Origin: Castor canadensis
Lineage: Eukaryota; Chordata; Mammalia; Rodentia; Castoridae
Length of the DNA stretch: 64,000 bases
Assembly: GCF_047511655.1 (NCBI RefSeq)
Contig: NC_133386.1
Span: 125,235,866 to 125,299,865, forward strand
Direction: 5' to 3'
Of the stretch, positions 10,670 to 21,734 are shown piece by piece. The number at the start of each line of letters is the position of its first letter. The stretch's first letter is position 1. The notes beneath the pieces were generated by a model. The model did not search any database. It saw only the letters and a program-made list of their open reading frames with translations, and was not told the DNA's origin. Made by a program: the position numbers and the translations under genes.

Positions 10670-11765
10670 CATAAAATGTTTTGATCATTGCCAACATGGG
10701 AGTAAAGAATACATAATTAAAGAAAATAACCAAAGAGATGTCATAAAGTACTAGACAGTTTAATTGCTAAATGAATAGTATGAGCTGCTTATTTCACTTT
10801 CAAAAGGTGGTGTCTCTAAAAATAGGTTCCAAGCCTGCATGGCATGGCTCATGCCTTGGTTCCTACTCAAGTGCAGCAGAGTCTGGAGCTTTTCTAGGGC
10901 TGGATACTCCTTGTCTTCTCTAGACGGCAAGCTTGTGAAGGTAGGTGCTGCACATTTATTCATTGTAAAATTACAGGGACTACCTGTGTCAGATGTATGA
11001 AGTCTGAAATATTTATTATGAGATTGGATAGACAGTCCTTTTAGCTGATGGCAATGACTTTGTCTTTTCTTGCTACTACATTCACTATGAGCTATAGCTA
11101 TTGCTTCACAGGAATCAAGGATGACTTGGAACTAGAATGCTGCCTCTCATGTGACTTGCTTTCATGGAGTCTAACAACTTTCAGTGTCTCACCAGCCCCT
11201 TCACCCCTCTGTCCCGCAAATGCACATTTCAGTCTAGCATAAGACAAGCCTTTCCTTTAGGACCTTGTCACTAACTGCTTTGCTGGCTCTAAGCCTGAAA
11301 TCATGTCTCCAGCCCTGGTCCGGTTTCCTTTTAACATCTACCCCAAAAGAGACCCCATCTTTCATTTCCCATAAAGAGAAGTTTTTCTTAAAGACAGAAA
11401 TGGGGGGATTGCTAAAAATGGACAAAATTAATTACATAGGTCATTGTTCTATATGTTTTTGACAACAGTGTAAAAATAACTTTATTTTTCTCAGGGTAGA
11501 AATGAGTGATAAAGAATTGTCAGGTTATCTTATGGAGAGACTTCTCAACAAAATTAAATAATCTATGTGGCTACCTGCAATTTTCACCATGTCTATGTGG
11601 CCAAGGCTGCTGGTTATGACATGTAAAATTTGTGTACGTTCACTGGTGGGAGCTGACACTTGAAGTATGTGTAGGATTTGGAGGATGAGTTGGAGAGAGG
11701 GTATTTCTGAAGAGGAAAACTGCCTGGTGAGGAAATTCATTCATGTAACATCAATTTAATCAATT
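10670..11765. other. Intergenic, no gene seen
   Basis: Mixed-composition DNA with only short chance open frames. Possibly weak L2 sequence near 10790-10980, not bounded. Confidence 0.5.
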
Positions 11766-11769
11766 GTTC

Positions 11770-12060
11770 AGACATCATTGATAGAACTTCTGTGTTGTGC
11801 CTGTTGTGCACCAGACATGAAGATGCAGCGATGAGGACAACATAGGTCTTAACTCCAAGTATGCAGCGATGAGGACAACATAGGTCTTAACTCCAAGTAA
11901 CCCATAACTGACTGGAACAAATGGATACCCAACACATAACTGTGGCACTACGTAAAAGGTGCTTGGGTGAGGACATAAATGAGGTCTTATGTGAACAAAG
12001 AAAAGGTCACAAATCTGCCGAGAGGCACCAAGGAAGGCTCCAATGAACTGTATCACTTTC
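11770..12060 (+). repeat. Probable L2 3'-end fragment containing a 38-bp tandem duplication
   Basis: 'gttgtgcaccagacatgaag' and the following text resemble the L2 motif for 'tgccaggcactg...'. Within it, 11823-11860 is repeated exactly at 11861-11898. Confidence 0.5.
11823..11898. repeat. Perfect 38-bp direct tandem duplication
   Basis: Two identical, directly adjacent 38-base units (11823-11860 and 11861-11898), beginning ATGCAGCGATGAGG. There is no mismatch, so the event is recent or an assembly artefact. Confidence 0.95.
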
Positions 12061-12064
12061 CTTT

Positions 12065-13465
12065 CATTTCACATTTTATTAAGCTACCTTCTGAGGGTAG
12101 ACACTGTTTTAAGTGCTGAGAATAAGATGCAGGAAAGATGAACAAGGAAATGTTGTGGTGTGTGATGAAACCATGAGAGAGGGGTCGTGTGCTATGGAGA
12201 AGAGAGGGAAGGGTGTAACAGGCATTTGCAGAGACTTGATGCCAAATATGATGCAGGAACCATTCCTTACTCCTGTAACCATGCCAGGCCTTGCTAATTT
12301 AATAGGGTTCTTGCCTTCTGAGTATTAATTTAGTTACATTTACCATGGTTTTAACCCACTTTTCTATGTGGAATTTATTTATTTATTGTCATAGAATTTA
12401 TTCAATGCTGGAGGACTGATGCACACTGTCCAAAATCATAAGATATTTCAGTTTATAAACCATAAGTAATCTTGCAATACTCAGGGAGAAATAATAACAT
12501 AAATCAGTTCACACCTGACCAGGGAAATCCCTAGGATCTACCTACACAAGGTCAGCAAACCAGAACAGAGTGTAGTGGGCAGGCATTCAGACCAGAAGAT
12601 GCTCAAACACCCACCTGGTCATAAAATCTCAGTATCTCTTCCCTATAGAATGTACCAGAACTCTAGAGGCTTATATAGCCCTAAAGAGACTCACATAATC
12701 CACAAAGAGACTCAGGCTGGCCTTGCCATTCAAGTGAGTCTAGAATTGGGGTCCAATAGATGTGCTACTGTCATTGCCTGTCATTCAACACAGGATTGTA
12801 CAGATCATACACTATGCATGCATACAGAGCCAACAAAATGAGTGGAAAAGTAAAATCCAGCCCATGCTTGCTCTAGTTAGCACTTGCTGAATATCCAATA
12901 AAGTGGTGCCTTTAAAAAAATTATTTTTAATTGCACAAAGGCACTGTACAACTAGTGACAGGCCTGGGATTCATCACTGAAAACTTGACCTACTCAGAAA
13001 AATAGACCAGCTGGTATTGCAAGCTCCCATTTGCTACAGAGACCCCATATGCATTCTAGGGAGATGGTCTCCTTCTTTGGGGCCAGGACTCGGGAGTACT
13101 GGGTCAGGATTTGTTCTGGTACCTGTGGGGCTCAGCACCACCATCGTTCCTCTCCTCTTTATGGAATGTACTTGAGCTGTTAGATTTTTCTTTTAAATGC
13201 TTTCCCTTGCTGTTGGGGCCCCTTGATCCTAGGAGAACACAGTTGTTTTGGTGGTTGTTTTTTTGGTTGTTTGTTGTTTTTTCCTGTTTCTGGCATTCTG
13301 ATTCTTAACTGGCAACTTTTCAAACCAAATACGAGCTCCCTGCTCTTTGGTAGTGGCCACTGTGGGTGGGTCTTGGCTACACTGGTGAGGAAGCCTGAAT
13401 GTTGATGGGCATCTGTGCAGTCCTTGGAGTCGACAGAGTGAAATGCTAATTCTTGCTTTTTCATT
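12065..13465. other. Intergenic, no gene seen
   Basis: No convincing gene. A T/G-rich patch (ttgttttggtggttgttttt) lies at 13242-13285. The minus frame at 13180-13707 crosses a MIR and has no domain. Confidence 0.5.
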
Positions 13466-13469
13466 TTTA

Positions 13470-13632
13470 GCTGTGTGCCCTTGGGTGGGTTACTAAACCA
13501 AAGCTTTAATTCCTCTTCTGTCATATGACAATAATGATACCACACAGGGTTGTGGCTGTATTTCACAGCACAGATAAAGCCCCCAACAGTATATAAAGAC
13601 CCTCTTGAAATAGTAACTATTATTGGCACATG
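13470..13632 (+). repeat. MIR SINE fragment
   Basis: Sense MIR: 'agctgtgtgcccttgggtgg', 'taattcctcttctgtcatat', 'acagggttgtggctgtattt', ending near 'gtaactattattgg'. Confidence 0.75.
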
Positions 13633-14474
13633 AGCGTCAAAGAGACTTGAACAGAACTTTACAGTCCCTCCCCTCTGCATCCAGAGAGGAAGAGCTCCAG
13701 ATACCATGGGATTTTTGTCTCAGGATTTAAAGGGTCGCGGGAAGCTCTGGCACTGAAAACACCCGGTCCCTCTACAAAGGCTTGGAATCCGTGACTAACT
13801 GGCCTCTTCAGATGAACTGGTTTGTAAAGGGGTGATAGTGGAGTGAGCCTTTGCCCCAGAAGACAAAAACACACCCTACACAAAGGGCTGCTGCAGCCGG
13901 GCAGGAGGGGTGCATCTTCCCAGCATGCACAGAGTGCCTGGTCCTTCTGGAGGGGAGCAGGCCTCCCTCTGAGGGCCTGATGGTGGGTGGTCAGTTTCGT
14001 GTTCAGCGAGCCCCAGGACCCCCAAGTTCTGGGTGCTAAGTGCTGCTCAGACTCCGATCTCTTAATCAATTCTGCCCCTAACAACAGGATTTCAAAGCAT
14101 GGGAGGGGATAAAGTGGCCCAGAGAAACTCAGGACACATTTGAATAGTAGCCCAGAACTCAGACTGAATCACATTGGCACAGGCCTGGGTCACGGGTTGT
14201 TGCCAGAACATTGTAAGAAAAGACATTCTTGTCCACACAATGGCAGGAGGAAACAGGAAGGGCTGCATGACTTTAATTATTATCTCTAAGTCTGAGTAGG
14301 GCCATGATTGCTGCTTCGAGCTTGCAGATTACCACACACCAACTGCAGAGAGTGTGTCATGCAACAGTGGGAACTGGTGAAACAGCAGCAGCAGAAGGGA
14401 CAGCAAGCTGGACCTGGGGTGGCCACACTCCTGTGGGGTGAATCCTGCTCCTGCTTTTTCTTTCTGATTCCATT

Positions 14475-14620
14475 TGATCGACTTCCTGAATCTTGCTAAG
14501 CATTAGTTTTCCTCACCTGGAAAGTAAGGCTAGCAATCTGGTTTCAGGGTTGGTGTGAGGATTTGAAGCCATGTGTGTAGCTACTGCTAAGGGTCAAGCA
14601 CTGGCAGCTATTGTTATCCC
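14475..14620 (+). repeat. MIR SINE fragment
   Basis: Sense MIR with 'cattagttttcctcacctgg', 'aaagtaaggc', 'gttggtgtgaggatttgaag' and 'gctattgtta'. Confidence 0.7.
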
Positions 14621-14679
14621 TAAGATCTGGATGTTACCAAGTCCGCTACTCACTGGTGCTGGATGAGTCAGTCATTTGA

Positions 14680-14815
14680 CATTCCGAATATTGGTGCTCT
14701 CACTTATATAATGGAGACACCATGGTGTCTTCACATGGTGGTTATGAGGATGGCCTGAAATATAAGCAGCCTCCAGCATAGTGTTTGCCACATGCAGGCA
14801 TTAGTAAACGTCAGT
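14680..14815 (+). repeat. MIR SINE fragment
   Basis: A second sense MIR directly after the first: 'gtgctctcacttatataatg', 'gtggttatgaggatggcctg', 'agcatagtgtttgccacatg'. Confidence 0.65.
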
Positions 14816-14819
14816 GGGA

Positions 14820-16265
14820 CCTGGAATTCACATACTTGTGAATTTCATAATTCACAATGGAAAAAGTTCATAATTTCTATTTCATCTGGAGTCTGAAGAA
14901 GATCCACCTGCTGTTGTCTAATCAAATGTATCTAAATATATGCAACACTTGTAACTGTTTTTAAGTTGCTTTGATAGTCTTCCTGAGTGACATTTTCATT
15001 TTCCTTTGACTAAGCTAGAAGTTTCAAACACAAGAGCATGTCATGGGCCTTTAGAGCTGGATCTTACCTTGGACAGCAGAAAGTCCTCAGTTCTGGCTGT
15101 GTGTCCAAGTCATCTCCGGGTGAGGGGAGGGTTTGACAAACAGCCTCTGCTCCACCCCATCCTTCTACAGCTAGGTCACAGTGGAGCACCACCGCTCTGT
15201 CCCAGAAGCTTCTTGCAGTGGTGCAGAGGCCTGGCGGTATTGTTATTCTACTCATCTACTTCTCAACCTGCTACGCTAGCGTGTTTCTAGTTTCTAAGTC
15301 AGAGTTGACAAAATGCCCAACTAGAGCATGTAAAAGGTGAAGCTTAACTTGACATTGGCCAAAAGCGTAGGATCGTGCTTAAATTGAGAGAGGAAAAATA
15401 TCTTTTTTCTAAACATCTGAAAATAATTTAAATATTTTTACTTTGTATATGACAGCGAGTGGAGAAAATCAGCCCTTGCGGCCAGTAAAAAGTGTAAAGA
15501 TTAATAAGCTGGTTTTGAGAGGAAAAGTGAATTAGATGGCAAGAAAAAACAGAAGTCAAACCACCAAACATTTTAAAGAATAACTTGCCTTGTGACCTTG
15601 GCAAGTTATCTGACATCTCAGTCTCCTGGTTTTCCTACTGCTGACCTCACCAGGACAGCATAGAGACCAGAGTAAAGGTTGTTTGTAACAGCACTTGGAA
15701 AAGCTGGAAGCTTGTATTAAATCAAAATAGTATTATATTATCCATTTTTACCAACAATAAAACAGAGGTAGTGGGAGGTGACGTCCCATTGAGCATTCCT
15801 GGCAGAGCTGGGGTTGCTGCCAGGCCTTCTGTGCTCAGTGTCTTTGCTTCCAATGGACTCCCTCATGGCCTGCTTAACAGCGCTGACTTCTCTTTTCTCT
15901 CGGTTGCTAATCTTCCCGAGGTGGAGGCAGGCCCAGATCCATTCTTTGAGTGAAGCCAGGAAGAATAGGGCCATTTATATCTCTGCTCAGATGACTGGAA
16001 AATCCTTTTATCCTGCTTCACTGCAAAGTATCGCAAGTCAAAATTTGAGGAATCCAAAGCTCTGAAGAGCCATCTAGTGGTCGCACATGAAAATGACTGT
16101 CTTGTGTCTAACTTCATTGCATAGAGCTAGCTAATAGGAATGGAGTTTTTTCACCTGCTGCTAATTTGTGACTTCCCTGGAAACCACTAACCAGGGATTG
16201 ATGCAACTGTCCACCTTCTCTGCTTGCAACTCTGGACTGAAGTGTAATCTAGAAGAAGCTCTGAA
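14820..16265. other. Intergenic, no gene seen
   Basis: Unique-looking DNA with weak MIR-like pieces at about 15588-15720 (plus) and 15750-15845 (minus). Open frames here are chance. Confidence 0.45.
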
Positions 16266-16269
16266 GACC

Positions 16270-16642
16270 CTAGCTGCTACAAAGCCATGGTTTCCGCCCT
16301 CGGTTCTAGCTTACAGTTAGATGTGTCTATGTGGCTGTGTTGAAGTGATAGAACCTGAATGGAAAGTGGTACCCTTCTCTTGTAGGTCTGGCCAATGAAA
16401 CTTTGTACATGTAAGCCTCCAAGTTCTTTCTCCTTTTGTGATATGATACTGTTGGGCATGACATTCTTGAAATTCATGTTAAATGTAAAGCCACAAGATG
16501 GAAGGAGGAGAGATGCCAGTCAAATGAAGAGCACTTCTTTTGGATTTTAGGTAGCAAGAAATAAACCTCTGTTGTCTGAGACCTATCATGCATTTTTGAT
16601 GTATATTTGTTACAGCAGTTAGAGTTGCTATAACCAATACAG
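16270..16642 (+). repeat. Old LTR-like repeat (ERVL/MaLR type)
   Basis: The 3' part holds 'gcaagaaataaacctctgtt', a polyadenylation hexamer in LTR-like context, then 'gtatatttgttacagcagtt' and a 'ctataaccaatacag' end. This arrangement is typical of old mammalian LTRs of the ERVL/MaLR kind. The left boundary is uncertain. Confidence 0.45.
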
Positions 16643-16644
16643 GT

Positions 16645-17284
16645 GAGCATTAAACACAACAAAGTGAATCAGGGACAGAGTTACCACGAAGCAATGGAGC
16701 CTGCAGGGACTCTTATTTCCTGAGGCACTTTCTGAGAGGTGTGTGTATGAGTGTGTGTGTGGTCCCCCTAGCAATGGGTTCATATTGTTATGCTTTTACA
16801 AAATATACAAAAGCAAGTGTTTTTTTAAAACTGTGTGTCATTGGTCAGGACTGCTGTCTCCTTCCAGTTTGACTTCCTTCATACTTTCTTTGTTTTGGAT
16901 GGTGTTGGAAGACCCACGGCATTTTAGAGATCCAGCTAATGTGAAGTTGATTAGGGAAATATTTATTTTGAGTTTAGTTGTGTTTGTGGTTTTCCCTCTT
17001 TTCCAAATCGTTGCTAGTTGTTTTGGTATAGGAATGATTTCCAGGGACACTTCTGCACTCACGGTGAAGTTTTGAAGAGATGATGCAGGGCCTGAGATTG
17101 TATTGCAATAGGATGTGTTCCATAGTGCCTGGTCCAGGGAAAACGTGTGCAGGAGAAGAGAGGCAAAGTTTGAAATGTATAGAGTCAGAAGATAGTCTGT
17201 AGAAATTTCTTCTAGTCCTTTATATGTACAAAATTATAATCAGAGAGCTTAGTTCTCAATGATGCTTTATCAAGATTGAATTTC
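16645..17284. other. Intergenic, no gene seen
   Basis: Contains a short TG run near 16740-16760. Both open frames here (110 and 74 codons) overlap on opposite strands and show no recognisable protein. Confidence 0.5.
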
Positions 17285-18591
17285 TCCTTTTTTTTTTTAT
17301 TTTATTTTATTTTATTTTATTTTATTTTTTTTTTCATTTTTCTTTTATTATTCATATGTGCATACAAGGCTTGGTTCATTTCTCCCCCCTGCCCCCACCC
17401 CCTCCCTTACCACCCACTCCACCCCCTCCCGCTCCCCCCCTCAATACCCAGCAGAAACTATTTTGCCCTTATCTCTAATTTTGTTGTAGAGAGAGTATAA
17501 GCAATAATAGGAAGGAACAAGGGGTTTTGCTGGTTGAGATAAGGATAGCTATACAGGGCATTGACTCACATTGATTTCCTGTGTGTGGGTGTTACCTTCT
17601 AGGTGAATTCTTTTTGATCTAACCTTTTCTCTAGTTCCTGGTCCCCTTTTCCTATTGGCCTCAGTTGCTTTAAGGTATCTGCTTTAGTTTCTCTGCGTTA
17701 AGGGCAACAAATGCTAGCTAGTTTTTTAGGTGTCTTACCTATCCTCACCCCTCCCTTGTGTGCTCTCGCTTTTATCATGTGCTCATAGTCCAATCCCCTT
17801 GTTGTGTTTGCCCTTGATCTAATGTCCACATATGAGGGAGAACATACGATTTTTGGTCTTTTGAGCCAGGCTAACCTCACTCAGAATGATGTTCTCCAAT
17901 TCCATCCATTTACCAGCGAATGATAACATTTCGTTCTTCTTCATGGCTGCATAAAATTCCATTGTGTATAGATACCACATTTTCTTAATCCATTCGTCAG
18001 TGCTGGGACATCTTGGCTGTTTCCATAACTTGGCTATTGTGAATAGTGCCGCAATAAACATGGATGTGCAGGTGCCTCTGGAGTAACAGTCTTTTGGGTA
18101 TATCCCCAAGAGTGGTATTGCTGGATCAAATGGTAGATCGATGTCCATCTTTTTAAGTAGCCTCCAAATTTTTTTCCAGAGTGGTTGTACTAGTCTACAT
18201 TCCCACCAACAGTGTAAAAGGGTTCCTTTTTCCCCGCATCCTCGCCAACACCTGTTGTTGGTGGTGTTGCTGATGATGGCTATTCTAACAGGGGTGAGGT
18301 GGAATCTTAGTGTGGTTTTAATTTGCATTTCCTTTATTGCTAGAGATGGTGAGCATTTTTTCATGTGTTTTCTGGCCATTTGAATTTCTTCTTTTGAGAA
18401 AGTTCTGTTTAGTTCACATGCCCATTTCTTTATTGGTTCATTAGTTTTGGGAGAATTTAGTTTTTTAAGTTCCCTGTATATTCTGGTTATCAGTCCTTTG
18501 TCTGATGTATAATTGGCAAATATTTTCTCCCACTCTGTGGGTGTTCTCTTCAGTTTAGAGACCATTTCTTTTGATGAACAGAAGCTTTTTA
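17285..18591 (-). mobile_element. 5'-truncated young-looking L1, ORF2 C-terminus plus 3'UTR and poly-A
   Basis: Minus-strand frame 17819-18565 (248 residues) is the uninterrupted ORF2 C-terminus: [19 protein letters not shown], then the cysteine-containing block [16 protein letters not shown], then [13 protein letters not shown] and [20 protein letters not shown]. The 3'UTR carries a G-rich polypurine tract (C-rich on the plus strand, 17380-17450) and ends in a patterned (TAAAA)n tail seen as TTTTA units at 17290-17333. Homology to the 9.5-kb copy stops at 18591. I found no clear target-site duplication. Confidence 0.93.
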
Positions 18592-18634
18592 GGATACATT
18601 TTATAACGTCCTTCCTTCCTTCTTCTCCTTGGCA

Positions 18635-18712
18635 CTGTTGGAGATTGAAATGAGGGACTTCTTGGGCAAGTGCTCCGTTACTGAGCTACATCATACTCAG
18701 CAGAACTTGCCT
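18635..18712 (-). repeat. ID-type SINE, antisense
   Basis: 'ttggagattgaaatgaggga', 'gggcaagtgctccgttactg' and 'agctacatcatactcag' match the antisense tRNA-like box layout of ID SINEs. Confidence 0.65.
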
Positions 18713-18995
18713 CTTTTTTTGATGGAAGTAGCTTAGTTGATAAACCTTGAATATTGAAGTGTTTGGGGACATTTCAATAAAATAAAGGAGAAATTACAGA
18801 CTTTTGACTTGGAACTTTCTTTGACAACTTTAAATTATTAAGGATTATTTACTAAGAGAAAATTTAGATAAAAGTAGGAGAATATCAAAGAAAAGCAATA
18901 AATAAGAAGAGAAAAAAACACTCTGATTTCCATAAGTGAATTGTAATAAAAATTTCTCAGATCACGTGAAAAGTAATAGTTTGTAAGAGGAAGAG

Positions 18996-19150
18996 AAGCT
19001 GGGTGTCATGGCATGGCTGTAATCACAACATTACAAAAGCAAAGGAAGGAGGATCCCAAATTCGAGGTTATCTTGGGCTATCATGATGAGTTTCAGGCCA
19101 GCCTGGATTACATAGTGAGAACTTGTCTCAAAAAAGTAAAGTGAAAAAGA
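18996..19150 (+). repeat. B1-type SINE
   Basis: 'agctgggtgtcatggcatgg', 'aggaaggaggatcccaaatt', 'tcaggccagcctggattaca' and 'gagaacttgtctcaaaaaag' followed by an A-rich tail: a sense B1. Confidence 0.85.
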
Positions 19151-19332
19151 AAAGAAAAAAGAAGGGAAAAGAAGATATAAGTTTTAAATAGATCTAATTA
19201 ACAGGGTCTTAGATTATTAGAACCTACTTTTTGAAGAGGAATGTCAGAGATGGCTTAAACTTCTTGCTGACTTGACACAAAATTCTGTCATTGAAAGGTA
19301 ACATAAAACTCATACTATACCACTACAGCAAG

Positions 19333-19419
19333 ATTTTTTTTGGTGGAGCTGGGGTTTGAACTCAGAGCCTCATGCTTGCTAGGCAGGTACTTTGCTGTTT
19401 GAGCCACTCCACCAGCCCT
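19333..19419 (-). repeat. ID-type SINE, antisense
   Basis: T run, then 'ctggggtttgaactcagagc', 'ttgctaggcaggtac' and 'gagccactccaccagccc', the antisense ID unit seen many times in this window. Confidence 0.9.
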
Positions 19420-19714
19420 ATAGTGAGAATATTGATCACAAACTTAATGAGTATAATCCATTCCAGAGTGGTTTAAGAAGCAATCTGAAAACATATTGAA
19501 GTTTTATAGCTCAAATGTGAAGGAAAATTGACAGAGTTTTTCCCAAATTTCACAAAAATTTTAAAATTTTTCAAAGCACGATCAATAATACACTGTAGAG
19601 GTGACAAAAAACTTTCTAGTAGTATGAAGGAAAACACTGATTACCCATGCTAGTGGAAAGACTGACTTAATTTTCTATTCTTTCTATAGAAAATAATACT
19701 GCAAAACCATTTTA

Positions 19715-19800
19715 AGGGCTGGAGGCATGGCTCAAGTGATAGGGCATCTGCCTTGTAAGTATGATGCCCGGATTTCAAGCTACAGTACCATGGGAAATAC
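19715..19800 (+). repeat. ID-type SINE
   Basis: 'gggctggaggcatggctcaa' and 'gtgatagggcatctgccttg', with the B-box-like 'gatttcaagctacagtacc', form a sense ID unit. Confidence 0.85.
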
Positions 19801-20244
19801 TGCCATCGGAAGGAGCCATTAGAGGCAACATGCTCACCAGATGAGAAAAAAGCATATTAAAAGCTGTCAATACAATTTTAGTTTACTTTTCAGACTTCTG
19901 CAATGTTTGTGGTAGACTTTAAAATTTGCTATGATTTATCTTCTCATTTTAAAGAAATATTTGATTTTGCAATTAGTTTTGTATTTTTTGGTAGTCTTTT
20001 TCTGGGGAGGGGCTCTAAAGTTGTAAGCTTCATGCCCACAAAATGAGTCCACCTTTGGGCCTGGAGCATGTCCAGGGCCGTTGAAGAGGCTGACCTTAGT
20101 GCCTGATAATAAACAGCACGGCTGGTGAATGGCTCTAGAGAAGGATGGAAGGAAGGATAAAATAGAGGTGGGGTGCTTATTTTCCTGCCTCTCCCACACA
20201 GTCTCTGGTTCTGATAATGGCTGAATTCTCTTTGGTTGTATATT

Positions 20245-20820
20245 CATTTTTTATTGCTGTCAAAACAAATAACCACGTTTAGTGACCTAAAACAACACTC
20301 ATTAGTTCACAGTTCTGTAGGTTAGAAGTTCTGGTAAGCTCAACTGAGTTCTGTTTAGGGATGCACAAACTCCAAATCAAAGTATCAGCAAAGCTGGGTA
20401 CTTATCTAGAGGTTCAGGGTGGGTGGGGATCCACCCCTGAGCTCATTCAGGCTGGTGGAATTCTAGTTCTTGTAGTTGTAGGACTGAGATCTGCATTTAC
20501 TGGCTGGCCGTCAGTGGAGGGCTACTCACTGCTCCTGGAAGCTGCTACATTCCTTCCCATGTGGCCCCTCCATCTTCAAAGGACCTGCAATGCCATGGTC
20601 AAGTCGGCTTCATAACTTCAATCTTCCTGGATTCTTCTCTCACTTTCCTCTTCTGCTACTAGCTGGAGAAAGTTCTTTGTTTTTAAAACGCTCATGTAAT
20701 CAGTGTAGACTCTCTTGAGTAATCTTCTGAAAGGTAGACCCAATCACAGAAGCTCATCACATTCAAAGGTTCTAGTAATTAGGGTGTGAACCTATGAGGC
20801 CATTCCTAGAAATTCTGCCT
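20245..20820 (-). repeat. Old interspersed repeat, probable MaLR-type LTR
   Basis: 'ttattgctgtcaaaacaaat', 'gacctaaaacaacactcatt', 'gttcacagttctgtaggtta' and, at the far end, 'attagggtgtgaacctatga' match the layout of a placental-wide repeat in antisense. I think it is MaLR-like, but the family name is not secure. Confidence 0.5.
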
Positions 20821-20824
20821 ACTG

Positions 20825-21730
20825 CAGACTGCATTTCCTGTTTGGTGTCCCTAACAGCGCTGTAACAGCTCTGTGGCTCCAGTTCTGTCCAGGTTCTGCT
20901 AACACAGTCACTTCTAGCCTTCTCATGCCTTGGGATGGCAAAACTTGCTGATATTGCTGGCTCTTGAGACTTCACCATGCATCATTGTTTCCCATGCCTC
21001 TGACTACACACCTGTGTGGCATTGTTGTAAAACTCCAGTTTCTCTCTTTGAGCATGTCATCTGTTTTCTCTGGAAACATATTTGGTGAAAAGTTCTACTT
21101 TCTGTGCTCTCTTTATATGCTAAGAAGATATTAGATTTTAGCCTTGAGATACCCACAAGGGAATATTGTAGTCATAGCCTGCAATATGAGACTAGCCTGC
21201 AGAGTGAGAATGTATTGTTTCACAGGTGCTGAGGATGGAATTAGGTAAAGATTTCAATGCAATTTAGACAAAGCAGTGGGGTGGGCTAAGATTTTTTTAA
21301 ACTGCTTTGCCATGTCTTACTTCATTATTTTTACTACTATAAATTTTATTATATTACATATAAAAGAAATTGAAAAATGAAATATGCATTTATTTCAACT
21401 TAGAAAATTTAAAAATGTGTAACAATTCTTAATAACTTTTTAAGTTATATTCCAAATTTTAATACAAAATATGAATTAATTATATCTACTTGTAAATAAC
21501 ATTTACATTATTATCTATTACTGGAACTTGCAGAATAGCATTATAGTCAAATTTGATCTCTGGAAATCCTTAGCTTATTATGTATTAGATGTTACTAAAT
21601 GGACTCAATCATCAACCTCATCATTCATTAAATAGTTATAATAAGAATTTCTACCTTATAAAGAGTTGGTTATATACACATACACATATTGCATAAATAT
21701 ATGAATATACTATACATCTTTTCTTAAATT
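20825..21730. other. Intergenic, no gene seen
   Basis: Strongly AT-rich between 21300 and 21700. No gene or nameable repeat. Confidence 0.5.
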
Positions 21731-21734
21731 TCAT

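Noticed and set aside
13180-14084. Two overlapping minus frames of 175 and 141 codons
   Set aside because: They span an antisense MIR and unique DNA, have no domain or coding bias and no splice context.
17276-18620. Target-site duplication for the L1 at 17285-18591
   Set aside because: Flanks share only short T/C-rich similarity (ttctcctt), not placed at both exact borders, so I do not claim one.
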